This document shows, piece after piece, positions 18,442 to 26,277 of a stretch of DNA of 64,000 bases. Source of the DNA: Arthrobacter pigmenti (GTDB taxonomy: Bacteria > Actinomycetota > Actinomycetes > Actinomycetales > Micrococcaceae); assembly GCF_011927905.1 (NCBI RefSeq), contig NZ_JAATJL010000001.1:248001-312000 (forward strand), read 5' to 3'. The notes under the pieces were generated by a model. The model was given only the letters and a program-made list of their open reading frames with translations, had not been told where the DNA came from and did no database searches. The first letter of the stretch is position 1; the number at the start of each line of letters is the position of its first letter. The position numbers were made by a program, and so were the translations under genes.

Positions 18442-18930
18442 CTATCGGGCAGAGCCCTCCAGGATGCCTTGGGCGGTAGCGCCTGCGGGCTGGCCGACCA
18501 GGCAGATGACGCTGCGGCCGCCCTCGGCGGCCCACTCTTCCTCCACAGGGTAGAAGTACTGGAGGTCGAGTTCTGAAGCGTCGTACTCGACGCCGATGAA
18601 CTCACTGAACTCGCTGCGGCAGAACTCCTGGGCCTGCGCATCGGCTTCACCGAGGCCGGGATAGTCGCCTTCCGGAAGCTCGGTGGTAGCGAAGACTTCG
18701 AACGCGTGTTCCTCGGTGCAGGGCAGAACCTCGATGTTCGGTTCCGCCGCGGTACCGGAGTCTGTCATGCATTGACCTGCCTCCAGATTATTCTCGGAAA
18801 CCCCAGCCTGCGAAGGAGCTGGCGCGCTGGGCGGCGCCGCGCCGTCGTCGTCATTCGTTGAAGCGGTGCAACCGCTCAGCACAGCAGCGGAAAGGGCCAG
18901 GGCGGCGGCAAGCAGGAAACGCTCGTTCAT
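18442..18930 (-). CDS. Small lipoprotein, septum-formation-like domain
   Basis: A 162-residue exported lipoprotein: hydrophobic leader MNERFLLAAALALSAAVLSGC with the lipobox cysteine at position 21, a disordered Ser/Pro/Ala linker, then a globular domain with four cysteines (GQCMTD, PCTEEHAFEVFA, FCRSEF, SVICLVG). The 'C...HxxEVF' pattern resembles actinobacterial septum-formation (PF13845) proteins; the exact role is unknown. I chose the ATG at 18930 because gaggag lies 10 bases upstream and the leader then starts directly; longer in-frame starts would bury the signal. Confidence 0.75.
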   Translation of the reverse strand: MNERFLLAAALALSAAVLSGCTASTNDDDGAAPPSAPAPSQAGVSENNLEAGQCMTDSGTAAEPNIEVLPCTEEHAFEVFATTELPEGDYPGLGEADAQAQEFCRSEFSEFIGVEYDASELDLQYFYPVEEEWAAEGGRSVICLVGQPAGATAQGILEGSAR

Positions 18931-19037
18931 CGATGAAGAGCTCCTCGGCATTGTTTTCGGCACTTGGGGGAGCCTATCCGATAAGGACGGCGACATCGTG
19001 TGCCGCTGGGGGCGTCTGAGCGGTGTTTCCCGCATGG

Positions 19038-19056
19038 TATGGTAAGCCTTGCCTAA
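19038..19056 (+). promoter_or_regulatory. IdeR/DmdR-type iron box before siderophore importer
   Basis: On the minus strand the site reads TTAGGCAAGGCTTACCATA, about 14 of 19 matches to the IdeR/DmdR1 consensus TTAGGTTAGGCTAACCTAA, with the GG...CC inverted symmetry kept. It ends 26 bases before the start of the iron-siderophore binding-protein gene. It should repress the operon when iron is plentiful. Confidence 0.65.
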
Positions 19057-19082
19057 CTCGTACTCCCCTGGAAGAGGTTCCT

Positions 19083-20129
19083 TTGATTCGCTCCCGCATG
19101 CTCGCGGCGCCCCTGGCCATTATCACTCTTGCCCTCAGCCTCGCCGCGTGCGGCTCAGAGAGCAGCGCACCTGAGGATTCCTCGGGTGGGGGCAGCTCGG
19201 ACGCTGGGTGGACGCCAATCACCGTTGAGCATGCGCTCGGCACTACAACCATCGAGGAGCAACCTGAACGGGTCGCCACGGTTGATTATGCCAACCAGGA
19301 GGTCCCCCTTGCCCTCGGCATTGTGCCCGTCGGCATGTCGAAGATGACATGGGGCGACGACGACGGCGACGGGATCCAGCCCTGGGTCGAGGACAAGCTT
19401 GAGGAGCTCGACGCGGAGACTCCCGTGCTCTTCGACGAGACCGACGGCTACGACTTCGAAGCCGTCGCCGCCACCGAACCCGACCTGATCCTCGCCGGCT
19501 ACTCAGGCATGACCGAGGAAGACTACGCGACGCTGAGCGAGATCGCGCCGGTCGTGGCTTACCCCGACGCCCCCTGGGCAACCCCATGGCGGGAGTCGAT
19601 CAAGATCAACGCCACAGCGCTCGGCAAGGAGGAGGAAGGCGAGCAGCTTGTCGCCGACCTTGAGCAGACCATCGCCGATGCTGTCGCCGAGCATCCCGAC
19701 CTTGAAGGTGCCAACGGCATGTTCATGACCCACGTCGATCCCACTGACCTGAGCGAGATCAACTTCTACAGTGCTGCCGACACCCGCACCAAGTTCTTTG
19801 AGGACCTCGGCATGGCGATTGCGCCGAGCATCGTCGAGGCGTCGGGTGATGGCGGTGACTTCGCCGGCTCAATCAGTACCGAACGGGCCGACGAGCTTTC
19901 CGACGTCGACGTAGTCGTCACCTACGGGGGTCAGGAACTGATCGACGCACTCAACGGCGACCCTGTGCTTTCCCAGCTGCCAGCGGTCAAGAACGACGCC
20001 ATTGTCAACCTCGACGGTGCAAAGCCGATCGGCACCGCGGCCAACCCGACCGCCCTGTCGCTGCCGTACCTCATCGAGGACTACGTCGCACTGCTCGCCG
20101 ATGCGGTAGCGGGCAGCGCAGGCAAGTAA
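19083..20129 (+). CDS. Iron-siderophore ABC transporter substrate-binding lipoprotein
   Basis: A cell-surface receptor of the FepB/FhuD type delivering ferric siderophores to the permease encoded next. From the TTG start, the leader LIRSRMLAAPLAIITLALSLAAC has its lipobox cysteine at 23. The mature part shows the family pattern ITVEHALGTTTIEEQPERVATVDY and then GIVPVGMSK, DLILAGYSGM and VNLDGAKPI. Start choice: TTG at 19083 has gaagagg 5 bases upstream, whereas the ATG at 19098 is too far from it. First gene of a four-gene operon with an iron box upstream. Confidence 0.9.
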   Translation: MIRSRMLAAPLAIITLALSLAACGSESSAPEDSSGGGSSDAGWTPITVEHALGTTTIEEQPERVATVDYANQEVPLALGIVPVGMSKMTWGDDDGDGIQPWVEDKLEELDAETPVLFDETDGYDFEAVAATEPDLILAGYSGMTEEDYATLSEIAPVVAYPDAPWATPWRESIKINATALGKEEEGEQLVADLEQTIADAVAEHPDLEGANGMFMTHVDPTDLSEINFYSAADTRTKFFEDLGMAIAPSIVEASGDGGDFAGSISTERADELSDVDVVVTYGGQELIDALNGDPVLSQLPAVKNDAIVNLDGAKPIGTAANPTALSLPYLIEDYVALLADAVAGSAGK

Positions 20130-20142
20130 GCACCCCCGCCAC

Positions 20143-21186
20143 GTGAACATCGCCACTGACGCACCCCCGGGGACTGTTGCAACCCTGCGCCAATCCCGGC
20201 GGGTGCGCGGTGTCGCGCTAGTTGCACTGATCGGGCTCCTCGCCGTCATCTGTGCAGCCTCGATCGCTTTTGGCTCGCGGGAGGTCGGCGCCGCCGATAT
20301 CTGGGCCGGACTTACCGGGTCGACCGACGGTATGGACCAGGCGGCGGTCGCCAAACGGATACCACGCACGTTCCTCGCTGCGGTGGCTGGCGCCGCTCTG
20401 GCGGTCTCCGGTCTGGTCATGCAGGGCATCACCCGAAATCCACTGGCTGACCCCGGGATCCTTGGTGTGAACGCCGGTGCGTCACTCGCGGTGGTCACCG
20501 GGATCGCCTGGTTTGGGCTCGCGTCACCGGAAGGCTACATCTGGACGGCGATCGCGGGCGCGGCCGTCGCAGCAACCTTTGTCTGGTTGGTCGGTTCGCT
20601 CGGGCGCGGTGGTGCAACTCCCCTCAAGCTCACGCTTGCGGGGGCAGCGACTGCAGCCGCCCTCGTCTCCTTCGTGACCGCAGTTGTCCTGCCGCGTCCG
20701 GATATTTCCGAGAACGTTGTTTCCTGGCAGATCGGCGGGGTTGGGGGCGCAACCGATGAAGGGCTCCTTCGACTGTTGCCGTTCCTCGCGGTTGGAACGC
20801 TGATCTGTGCCGGGACCGCACGCGGCTTGAACATGCTCGGTTTGGGCGACGACCTGGCCTCCGGGTTGGGCGAGCACGTAACGCGCACTCGTCTGATTGC
20901 GGCTGCCGGCGGTGTGGTGCTGTGCGGCGCCACCACGGCAGTAACGGGTCCCATCGCCTTCATCGGTCTGGTGGTGCCGCACTTCTGTCGACTCATTGTC
21001 GGCGTCGATCACCGGTGGCTCATGCCCTTCAGTGCCCTTGGCGGCGCCTGCCTGCTCGTTGCAGCCGATGTGGTGGGTAGAGTAGTGGCGCCGCCGAGCG
21101 AGGTGGACGTCGGCATCATCACCGCGCTGCTGGGCGCCCCCGTTTTCATTGCCGTGGTGCGTCAACGACGGATGCGCGAGCTGTGA
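20143..21186 (+). CDS. FecCD-family iron-siderophore ABC permease (first subunit)
   Basis: A polytopic inner-membrane permease of 347 residues with about nine to ten hydrophobic segments. FecCD hallmarks: VAKRIPRTFLAAVAGAALAVSGLVMQGITRNPLADPGILGVNAGAS near the first third, and PIAFIGLVVPHFCRLIVGVDHRWLMP with GLGDDLASGLG in the cytoplasmic coupling region. GTG start 13 bases after the binding protein. It forms a heterodimer with the next gene product and overlaps it by 4 bases. Confidence 0.92.
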   Translation: MNIATDAPPGTVATLRQSRRVRGVALVALIGLLAVICAASIAFGSREVGAADIWAGLTGSTDGMDQAAVAKRIPRTFLAAVAGAALAVSGLVMQGITRNPLADPGILGVNAGASLAVVTGIAWFGLASPEGYIWTAIAGAAVAATFVWLVGSLGRGGATPLKLTLAGAATAAALVSFVTAVVLPRPDISENVVSWQIGGVGGATDEGLLRLLPFLAVGTLICAGTARGLNMLGLGDDLASGLGEHVTRTRLIAAAGGVVLCGATTAVTGPIAFIGLVVPHFCRLIVGVDHRWLMPFSALGGACLLVAADVVGRVVAPPSEVDVGIITALLGAPVFIAVVRQRRMREL

Positions 21187-22256
21187 TCGCACCTCACACC
21201 GCCCTGCCCGAAGATTCAGCGCTCCGGCCCACCGTCGAGAGGGTCGGTGCCAGTCGCCATGCCCGCACCCGCCGGTGGCGTCGGATTATTGCGCTTCTGG
21301 TACTGCTGGTCATCGCTGCGTTTGCCGGTAGCCTGATGTTCGGCCAGACCCATTACCCTCCCCACGAGGTAGTGAGGGTAATCCTCGGTGAGGACGTCCC
21401 CGGGGCTTCCTTCACGGTGGGGCGGCTCCGGCTCCCGCGTGCCGTCCTGGCCGTGCTGGTGGGCCTGAGCTTCGGCCTTGCCGGGGTGACGTTCCAGACC
21501 CTGCTGCGCAATCCACTGGCAAGCCCCGACGTCATCGGTGTCACCGAGGGTGCCAGTGCCGCTGCGGCCGTAGCGATCGTGTCGTTCGCGCTGAGTGGGC
21601 TGACCGTCTCCGGGCTGGCTGTGGCCGCGGGCCTCATCGTCGCCCTGTCGATTTACCTGCTCGCTTATCGTCGCGGCGGAGCCGCCGGTACCCGGCTGAT
21701 TCTGATCGGCATCGGTGTGGCCGCGATGATGCAGAGCGTTATCGCATGGCAGCTTGAGCGGGCAACCAACACCCAGCTGGCCCAGGCCCTGCGCTGGCTC
21801 ACCGGCAGCCTCAATGGAGCCTTGTGGAGCGATGCGGTGCCCGTTTTCATTGTCCTCGCGGTCCTCGGCACGGCGATCCTCATCCAGAGCCGGAACCTGT
21901 CGGTCTCGCGACTGGGAGACGACGCCGCTTCCGGCCTCGGAGTGCGGGTCGAACGGATGCGACTGCTCACGATTAGTGCCGCCGTCGTAATAGCCTGTGT
22001 CGCCACGGCAGCCAGCGGGCCGATCGCCTTTCTGGCATTCCTATCCGGACCAATCGCCGCACGCATCGTGGGTCCTCACGGCTCCTTGTTGGTCCCGTCA
22101 GCGCTGGTAGGTGCGCTGCTCACGCTGGTGGCGGACTTTGCGGGGCAATATGCGTTCGGGGTTCGGCTGCCAGTGGGCGTTGTGACCGGCATCCTGGGCG
22201 CGCCCTACCTTGTCTACCTCATTGTCCGAATCAACCGGGTTGGAGGTATGCTGTGA
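21183..22256 (+). CDS. FecCD-family iron-siderophore ABC permease (second subunit)
   Basis: A second 357-residue FecCD permease, partner of the preceding one. Conserved stretches: RLRLPRAVLAVLVGLSFGLAGVTFQTLLRNPLASPDVIGVTEGAS, then LGDDAASGLGVRVERMR and PIAFLAFLSGPIAARIVGPHGSLL. The arginine-rich N-terminus preceding the first membrane helix should be cytoplasmic. GTG start overlaps the previous stop (GTGA), indicating translational coupling. Confidence 0.92.
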   Translation: MIAPHTALPEDSALRPTVERVGASRHARTRRWRRIIALLVLLVIAAFAGSLMFGQTHYPPHEVVRVILGEDVPGASFTVGRLRLPRAVLAVLVGLSFGLAGVTFQTLLRNPLASPDVIGVTEGASAAAAVAIVSFALSGLTVSGLAVAAGLIVALSIYLLAYRRGGAAGTRLILIGIGVAAMMQSVIAWQLERATNTQLAQALRWLTGSLNGALWSDAVPVFIVLAVLGTAILIQSRNLSVSRLGDDAASGLGVRVERMRLLTISAAVVIACVATAASGPIAFLAFLSGPIAARIVGPHGSLLVPSALVGALLTLVADFAGQYAFGVRLPVGVVTGILGAPYLVYLIVRINRVGGML

Positions 22257-23098
22257 CTTCTTCGCAGCCACGCCTGAACATTGAAAGCCTGACCCTAGGC
22301 TATGGCGACGGCGGGTCGGTGATCAAAGACCTCGACCTGGTTATTCCGCCGGGCCGAATCACCGCCATTGTCGGTCCCAACGCCTGTGGCAAGTCCACGT
22401 TGCTGCGCTCCATGTCGCGGCTGCTGGCTCCTATGGCAGGTCACGTCCTGCTTGATGGGGAAGCTGTACACAAAATACCGGCCAAGCAACTGGCACGCAG
22501 GCTTGGCCTGCTACCCCAATCGCCGATTGCTCCCGAGGGGATCACCGTCGGCGATCTCGTGGGGCGGGGGCGGCACCCGCACCAGCGTGTGTTCGCCCGC
22601 TGGAGCGCGGCCGACGACCAGGCCGTAGCCCGCGCTCTTGCGGCGACCGACACCGTTGACCTCGTCGACCGTGCCGTCGACGAACTCTCCGGCGGCCAGC
22701 GGCAGCGGGTATGGATCGCAATGGCTCTTGCGCAGCAGACCGAGGTGTTGCTTCTCGATGAGCCGACCACGTTCCTCGACGTCAGCCACCAGGTCGAAGT
22801 CCTCGACCTGCTCACCGAGCTCAACCGCACCCACGGAACTACCGTCGTCATGGTGCTTCATGACCTTAACCTCGCGGCCAGGTATGCCGACCACCTTATA
22901 GCCCTGTCCGCGGGGAAACTTGCCGCATGCGGGTGCCCCGACGAGGTTTTGACGCCGGGCCTGGTGAAGCACGTTTTCGGCATGACGAGCACAGTCATCA
23001 CTGACCCGGTCTCGGGCAAACCCCTGATGATCCCGGTGGGCCGGTACCACGCTGACCGCGCTGCCGGGGAACGCAGCCTGGCCACAGATCAGGCCTGA
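22253..23098 (+). CDS. Iron-siderophore ABC transporter ATPase
   Basis: The 281-residue ATPase that powers the FecCD permease pair (FepC/FecE type). Walker A GPNACGKST (about 41-49), Q-loop LPQSPIAPEGITVGDLVGRGRHPHQ typical of siderophore ATPases, signature LSGGQRQRVWIAMALAQ, Walker B LLLDEPTTFLD and switch VLHDLNLAARYADH. Overlaps the upstream permease by 4 bases (GTGA). Last gene of the importer operon. Confidence 0.95.
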   Translation: MTSSQPRLNIESLTLGYGDGGSVIKDLDLVIPPGRITAIVGPNACGKSTLLRSMSRLLAPMAGHVLLDGEAVHKIPAKQLARRLGLLPQSPIAPEGITVGDLVGRGRHPHQRVFARWSAADDQAVARALAATDTVDLVDRAVDELSGGQRQRVWIAMALAQQTEVLLLDEPTTFLDVSHQVEVLDLLTELNRTHGTTVVMVLHDLNLAARYADHLIALSAGKLAACGCPDEVLTPGLVKHVFGMTSTVITDPVSGKPLMIPVGRYHADRAAGERSLATDQA

Positions 23099-23108
23099 CC
23101 CGCAGCAA

Positions 23109-23149
23109 AGGCGGCCCCGCAGGCCCTCTTGGACCAGCGGAAGCCGCCT
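23109..23149. terminator. Terminator-like hairpin between importer operon and tRNA-Ser
   Basis: Arms AGGCGGC (23109-23115) and GCCGCCT (23143-23149) with further imperfect pairing inside, located between the ATPase stop and the converging tRNA-Ser gene. No long T run, so the call rests on stem and position. Confidence 0.45.
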
Positions 23150-23165
23150 CTGACTTGGTGTAACG

Positions 23166-23253
23166 CGGAAGGTAAGGGATTCGAACCCTTGAGACGGGGT
23201 TACCGTCCACTGGTTTTCAAGACCAGCTCCTTCGGCCGCTCGGACAACCTTCC
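23166..23253 (-). tRNA. tRNA-Ser (anticodon TGA)
   Basis: A class II cloverleaf of 88 bases: acceptor GGAAGGT/ACCTTCC, anticodon stem CTGGT/ACCAG around CTTGAAA (anticodon TGA, decoding UCA), long variable arm (GGACGGTAACCCCGTCT) and T-arm GGGTTCGAATCCC. CCA is not encoded. Confidence 0.95.
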
Positions 23254-23330
23254 TTACGGGAATAGTGTTTCATGCAGGGTAGGTGCGTTCAAAACCCCCG
23301 CAAGCGATCCTGCGACGGAAAGGAAGCTTC

Positions 23331-24302
23331 ATGAGAGCCGTTGTGCTGCGAAAATTCGGTGATCCGGATGTGCTGGAGGTTGCCGACGTCGAACCTCCCC
23401 AGCCAAAAGCCGGGGAGGTGCTGATCGACGTCGTTGCCGCCGGGCTCAACCGGGCAGACGTTCAGCAGCGGCGGGGGTTCTACCCGCCGCCCCTCGGGGC
23501 CCCCGATTACCTCGGGCTCGAAGTGTCCGGACGGATCAACAATCCCGGAGACTCGGACTTCCAGGTGGGCGACGCCGTCGTCGCGCTTCTGACCGGCGGC
23601 GGTTACGCGGAGCAGGTCGCGGTAGCTGCCGGGCAGGTACTTCCAGCGCCCGACGGCGTTGATCTGGTTTCCGCGGCTGCGTTACCCGAGGTCGCGGCAA
23701 CCGTATATTCGAACCTCGTGCTGACTGCCGGGCTGCAACCCGGGGAGTCTGTGCTTATTCACGGTGCATCCGGCGGGATCGGCACGATGGCGATTCAGCT
23801 TGCCCATGCTCTGGGCGCGCGGACGCTTGTCACCGCCGGATCGGACGGGAAGCTGGACTTCGCCCGCTCCCTCGGCGCAGACGTAGGCATCAATTACCGG
23901 GAACAGGACTTCGTGCACGAGGTTCGCGAAGCGACAGGCGGTAAGGGAGTGGACGTGATTCTCGACGTCGTCGGGGCCAAGTACCTGGAGCGAAACGTCG
24001 ATGCGCTGGCAGTTGGCGGGCGATTGGTGATCATCGGGCTGCTGGGTGGCGCGAAGGCTGAACTGAACCTTGGCGCGCTTCTGTCGAAGCGCGCTTCGGT
24101 ATCTGGCACCACTTTGCGGTCCCGGCCTGTGGAGGAGAAGTCGGCGATCATGGCTGCGGTAGGTGAGCACGTCTGGCCGCTGATTTCCGACGGGTCCATA
24201 ACCGTGCCCGTTGACCGGACGTTCCCGCTGGAGGAAGTGGTCGCGGCGCACGAATACTTCGACTCCGGTGAGCACCGAGGAAAGGTGCTGCTCACCGTTT
24301 AG
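23331..24302 (+). CDS. NAD(P)H-quinone oxidoreductase (zinc-independent MDR family)
   Basis: A 323-residue member of the medium-chain reductase superfamily, quinone oxidoreductase/PIG3 branch, reducing quinones with NAD(P)H. Key features: GLNRADVQQRRGFYPPP near residues 42-58, YLGLEVSGR, and the nucleotide-binding HGASGGIGTMAIQLA at about 144-158, followed by GADVGINYREQDF and DVILDVVG. No structural zinc cysteine cluster is present, as expected for this branch. Start at ATG 23331 with ggaaaggaag just upstream. Monocistronic or co-transcribed with the TPR gene 26 bases downstream. Confidence 0.92.
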   Translation: MRAVVLRKFGDPDVLEVADVEPPQPKAGEVLIDVVAAGLNRADVQQRRGFYPPPLGAPDYLGLEVSGRINNPGDSDFQVGDAVVALLTGGGYAEQVAVAAGQVLPAPDGVDLVSAAALPEVAATVYSNLVLTAGLQPGESVLIHGASGGIGTMAIQLAHALGARTLVTAGSDGKLDFARSLGADVGINYREQDFVHEVREATGGKGVDVILDVVGAKYLERNVDALAVGGRLVIIGLLGGAKAELNLGALLSKRASVSGTTLRSRPVEEKSAIMAAVGEHVWPLISDGSITVPVDRTFPLEEVVAAHEYFDSGEHRGKVLLTV

Positions 24303-24328
24303 TCAACGGCCATGGCTACAGTAGGCGC

Positions 24329-24859
24329 ATGCCCGCACAGAAGCCTGACCAATTCGACATCACCTCTCCTGATCAGCCGGCAGACGCCTCCAGAAGCAAC
24401 TGGGAGGACCAGATCGCCGGCTTCTGGGCCTCTTTCAACGGCGATAACGCTGATGCCATGGTCGCGCTCATGCGCGAACTCGCCTCGCAGTGCCCGTACC
24501 AGGACGGGCGCGCCGACTATGAGCTGGGTGGCGTGTTCGACTCGGTCGGGCGGGAGCATGACGCGCTCGAGTACTACGAACGAGCGTTGGTGAAGGGTCT
24601 TGATGCTGAGCGCACGGCGCAGATGCGGATCCAACACGCAAGCACACTGCGGAACGTCGGACGGCCGGACGACGCCGTCGCCATGCTGAGCGATGGTGAG
24701 GAACGTGACGACGCAACGGCGGTCTTTCTAGCCCTCGCGCTGCACTCCGCCGATCGGAAGGACGAGGCCCTGTCGGTAGCGTTGACTGCGCTCGCGGATC
24801 ACCTGCCGCGCTTCGGCCGTTCCGCCCGTGCTTACGCGGAGGACTTGCTGAACCAATAG
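24329..24859 (+). CDS. Tetratricopeptide-repeat protein
   Basis: A 176-residue cytosolic protein matching the TPR_5 type: an N-terminal acidic linker, then helical repeats with the pattern ADYELGGVFDSVGREHDALEYYERAL and LALALHSADRKDEALSVALTAL. Such proteins usually mediate protein-protein contacts; no enzymatic residues are evident. ATG at 24329, no strong ribosome site (the upstream gene ends close by). Function unknown. Confidence 0.8.
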   Translation: MPAQKPDQFDITSPDQPADASRSNWEDQIAGFWASFNGDNADAMVALMRELASQCPYQDGRADYELGGVFDSVGREHDALEYYERALVKGLDAERTAQMRIQHASTLRNVGRPDDAVAMLSDGEERDDATAVFLALALHSADRKDEALSVALTALADHLPRFGRSARAYAEDLLNQ

Positions 24860-24880
24860 CGCGTCGCTATTCCCAACCGC

Positions 24881-24921
24881 ATACCCAGTATGTAAAACTG
24901 ATTCCGTTAGATACTGAGTAT
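24881..24921 (+). promoter_or_regulatory. Tandem ATAC-N3-GTAT operator pair before padR
   Basis: Two short palindromes, ATACCCAGTAT (24881-24891) and ATACTGAGTAT (24911-24921), start exactly 30 bases apart, close to three helical turns. They lie in an AT-rich gap just before the padR ribosome site (aaagggg). They are good candidates for autoregulatory PadR operators controlling the downstream exporter. Confidence 0.6.
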
Positions 24922-24935
24922 GCAAAGGGGATCTC

Positions 24936-25556
24936 GTGTCCGTACGCCATAGTCTGTTGGCGCTCCTGAAGGAGCAGTCGCGGTACGGCTACCAATTGCG
25001 CGCCGAGTTTGAGCAACGAACGGGCTCAACCTGGCCGCTGAACATTGGACAGGTGTACACAACGCTGGACCGGTTGGAGCGCGATGGTCTTGTGACCAAT
25101 GACGGCGACGACGGCAACGGCCACGTAATCTACCGGCTCACCGCAGAGGGCGCGGAGGAAGTGCGGAACTGGTTCGCGAAGCCGGTCGCCGCAACGAATC
25201 CGCCCCGCAATGAGTTAGCCATCAAACTGGCGCTCGCCGTGACCCTTCCGGGGGTTGATGTACAGGCTGTAATCCAGGCGCAGCGCGCCGCGTCAATGCG
25301 GTCGCTGCAGGATTACACGAAAGCGCGCCGCACCACTGCGGCGCACGATCGGCCGGAAGACACCGCCTGGCTTCTCGTGCTGGATTCCCTGATCTATAGC
25401 ACGGAAGCCGAGGTTCGGTGGCTTGATCATTGCGAATCACGGATGCTGCAACTCAGTGCGCAAAATGCCGCCCGGCCTCGTACGCGGAGTGTGGGGGACT
25501 CCGCGTCCGGGGCCGCGGCGGAGAAAAATTTACACATCCATGGGGGAAGAAAATGA
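24936..25556 (+). CDS. PadR-family transcriptional regulator
   Basis: A 206-residue winged-helix repressor. The N-terminal DNA-binding domain reads SLLALLKEQSRYGYQLRAEFEQRTGSTWPLNIGQVYTTLDRLERDGLV (residues 5-53), the classic PadR fold; the C-terminal Vir_C-type helical region (about 90-170) mediates dimerisation and may bind the inducer. GTG start with aaagggg upstream. The stop overlaps the ATG of the ABC ATPase (ATGA), so repressor and exporter are translationally coupled. PadR regulators in this arrangement commonly sense the exported compound. Confidence 0.92.
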   Translation: MSVRHSLLALLKEQSRYGYQLRAEFEQRTGSTWPLNIGQVYTTLDRLERDGLVTNDGDDGNGHVIYRLTAEGAEEVRNWFAKPVAATNPPRNELAIKLALAVTLPGVDVQAVIQAQRAASMRSLQDYTKARRTTAAHDRPEDTAWLLVLDSLIYSTEAEVRWLDHCESRMLQLSAQNAARPRTRSVGDSASGAAAEKNLHIHGGRK

Positions 25557-26275
25557 GTCAGGTGCTCCAGCTTGCAGGGGTTGGACGGACGTTTGGCGAA
25601 GGCGCGACGTCGGTAGCTGCCCTTCGCGATGTAGACCTCACCATCAGCAAAGGTGAGTTCGTGGCGGTCATGGGGCCGTCCGGGTCCGGCAAGTCGTCGC
25701 TGCTTGCGCTCGCTGGCGGACTGGACAGGCCGACGGCGGGTGAGATCTATGTCGAAAGCACGCCCCTTAGCGGGCTGACGCTGAATGAGTTGGCGAGGCT
25801 CCGGCGTCGGGCTGTTGGCTACGTGTTCCAGGATTTCAATCTGGTGCCCACCCTGACTGCGTCCGAGAATGTGTCGCTGCCCCGCGAGCTCGACGGCGTT
25901 CCCACCCGGAAGGCGCAGCGGCAGGCCAAAGACGCGCTGCGGCAGGTAGGAATCGAGGCGCTTGCTGATCGGTTCATGGACGAGATGTCGGGCGGCCAGC
26001 AGCAGCGCGTTGCGATTGCGCGGGCGATCGTGGGGGACAGGCACCTGATCCTGGCTGATGAGCCAACCGGTGCTCTGGATTCCGCGACCGGCGACGAGAT
26101 CATGGGCGTTCTGCGGCATCGGGCTGATGAGGGATCCGCCGTCATGCTCGTCACGCATGAGGCCCGGCATGCGGCTTGGGCGGATCGGGTTATTTTCATC
26201 CGCGACGGGCGGATTATCGACGAGTCGGAAGCGGCTCAGGACCCGGCGTCGCTGCTCGCACAGAGCGGGCTCTAG
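25553..26275 (+). CDS. ABC exporter ATP-binding subunit (MacB/LolD type)
   Basis: A 240-residue ATPase of the MacB/LolD/FtsE group. Walker A GPSGSGKSS (41-49), Q-loop VFQDFNLVPTLTASENV, signature MSGGQQQRVAIARAIV (144-159), Walker B LILADEPTGALD and the His-switch LVTHEARHAAWADR. It pairs with the FtsX-type permease that begins 2 bases after its stop. Start at ATG 25553 has gggggaaga upstream and overlaps the padR stop. Substrate unknown; antimicrobial peptide or lipid export is typical of the group. Confidence 0.93.
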   Translation: MSQVLQLAGVGRTFGEGATSVAALRDVDLTISKGEFVAVMGPSGSGKSSLLALAGGLDRPTAGEIYVESTPLSGLTLNELARLRRRAVGYVFQDFNLVPTLTASENVSLPRELDGVPTRKAQRQAKDALRQVGIEALADRFMDEMSGGQQQRVAIARAIVGDRHLILADEPTGALDSATGDEIMGVLRHRADEGSAVMLVTHEARHAAWADRVIFIRDGRIIDESEAAQDPASLLAQSGL

Positions 26276-26277
26276 AA

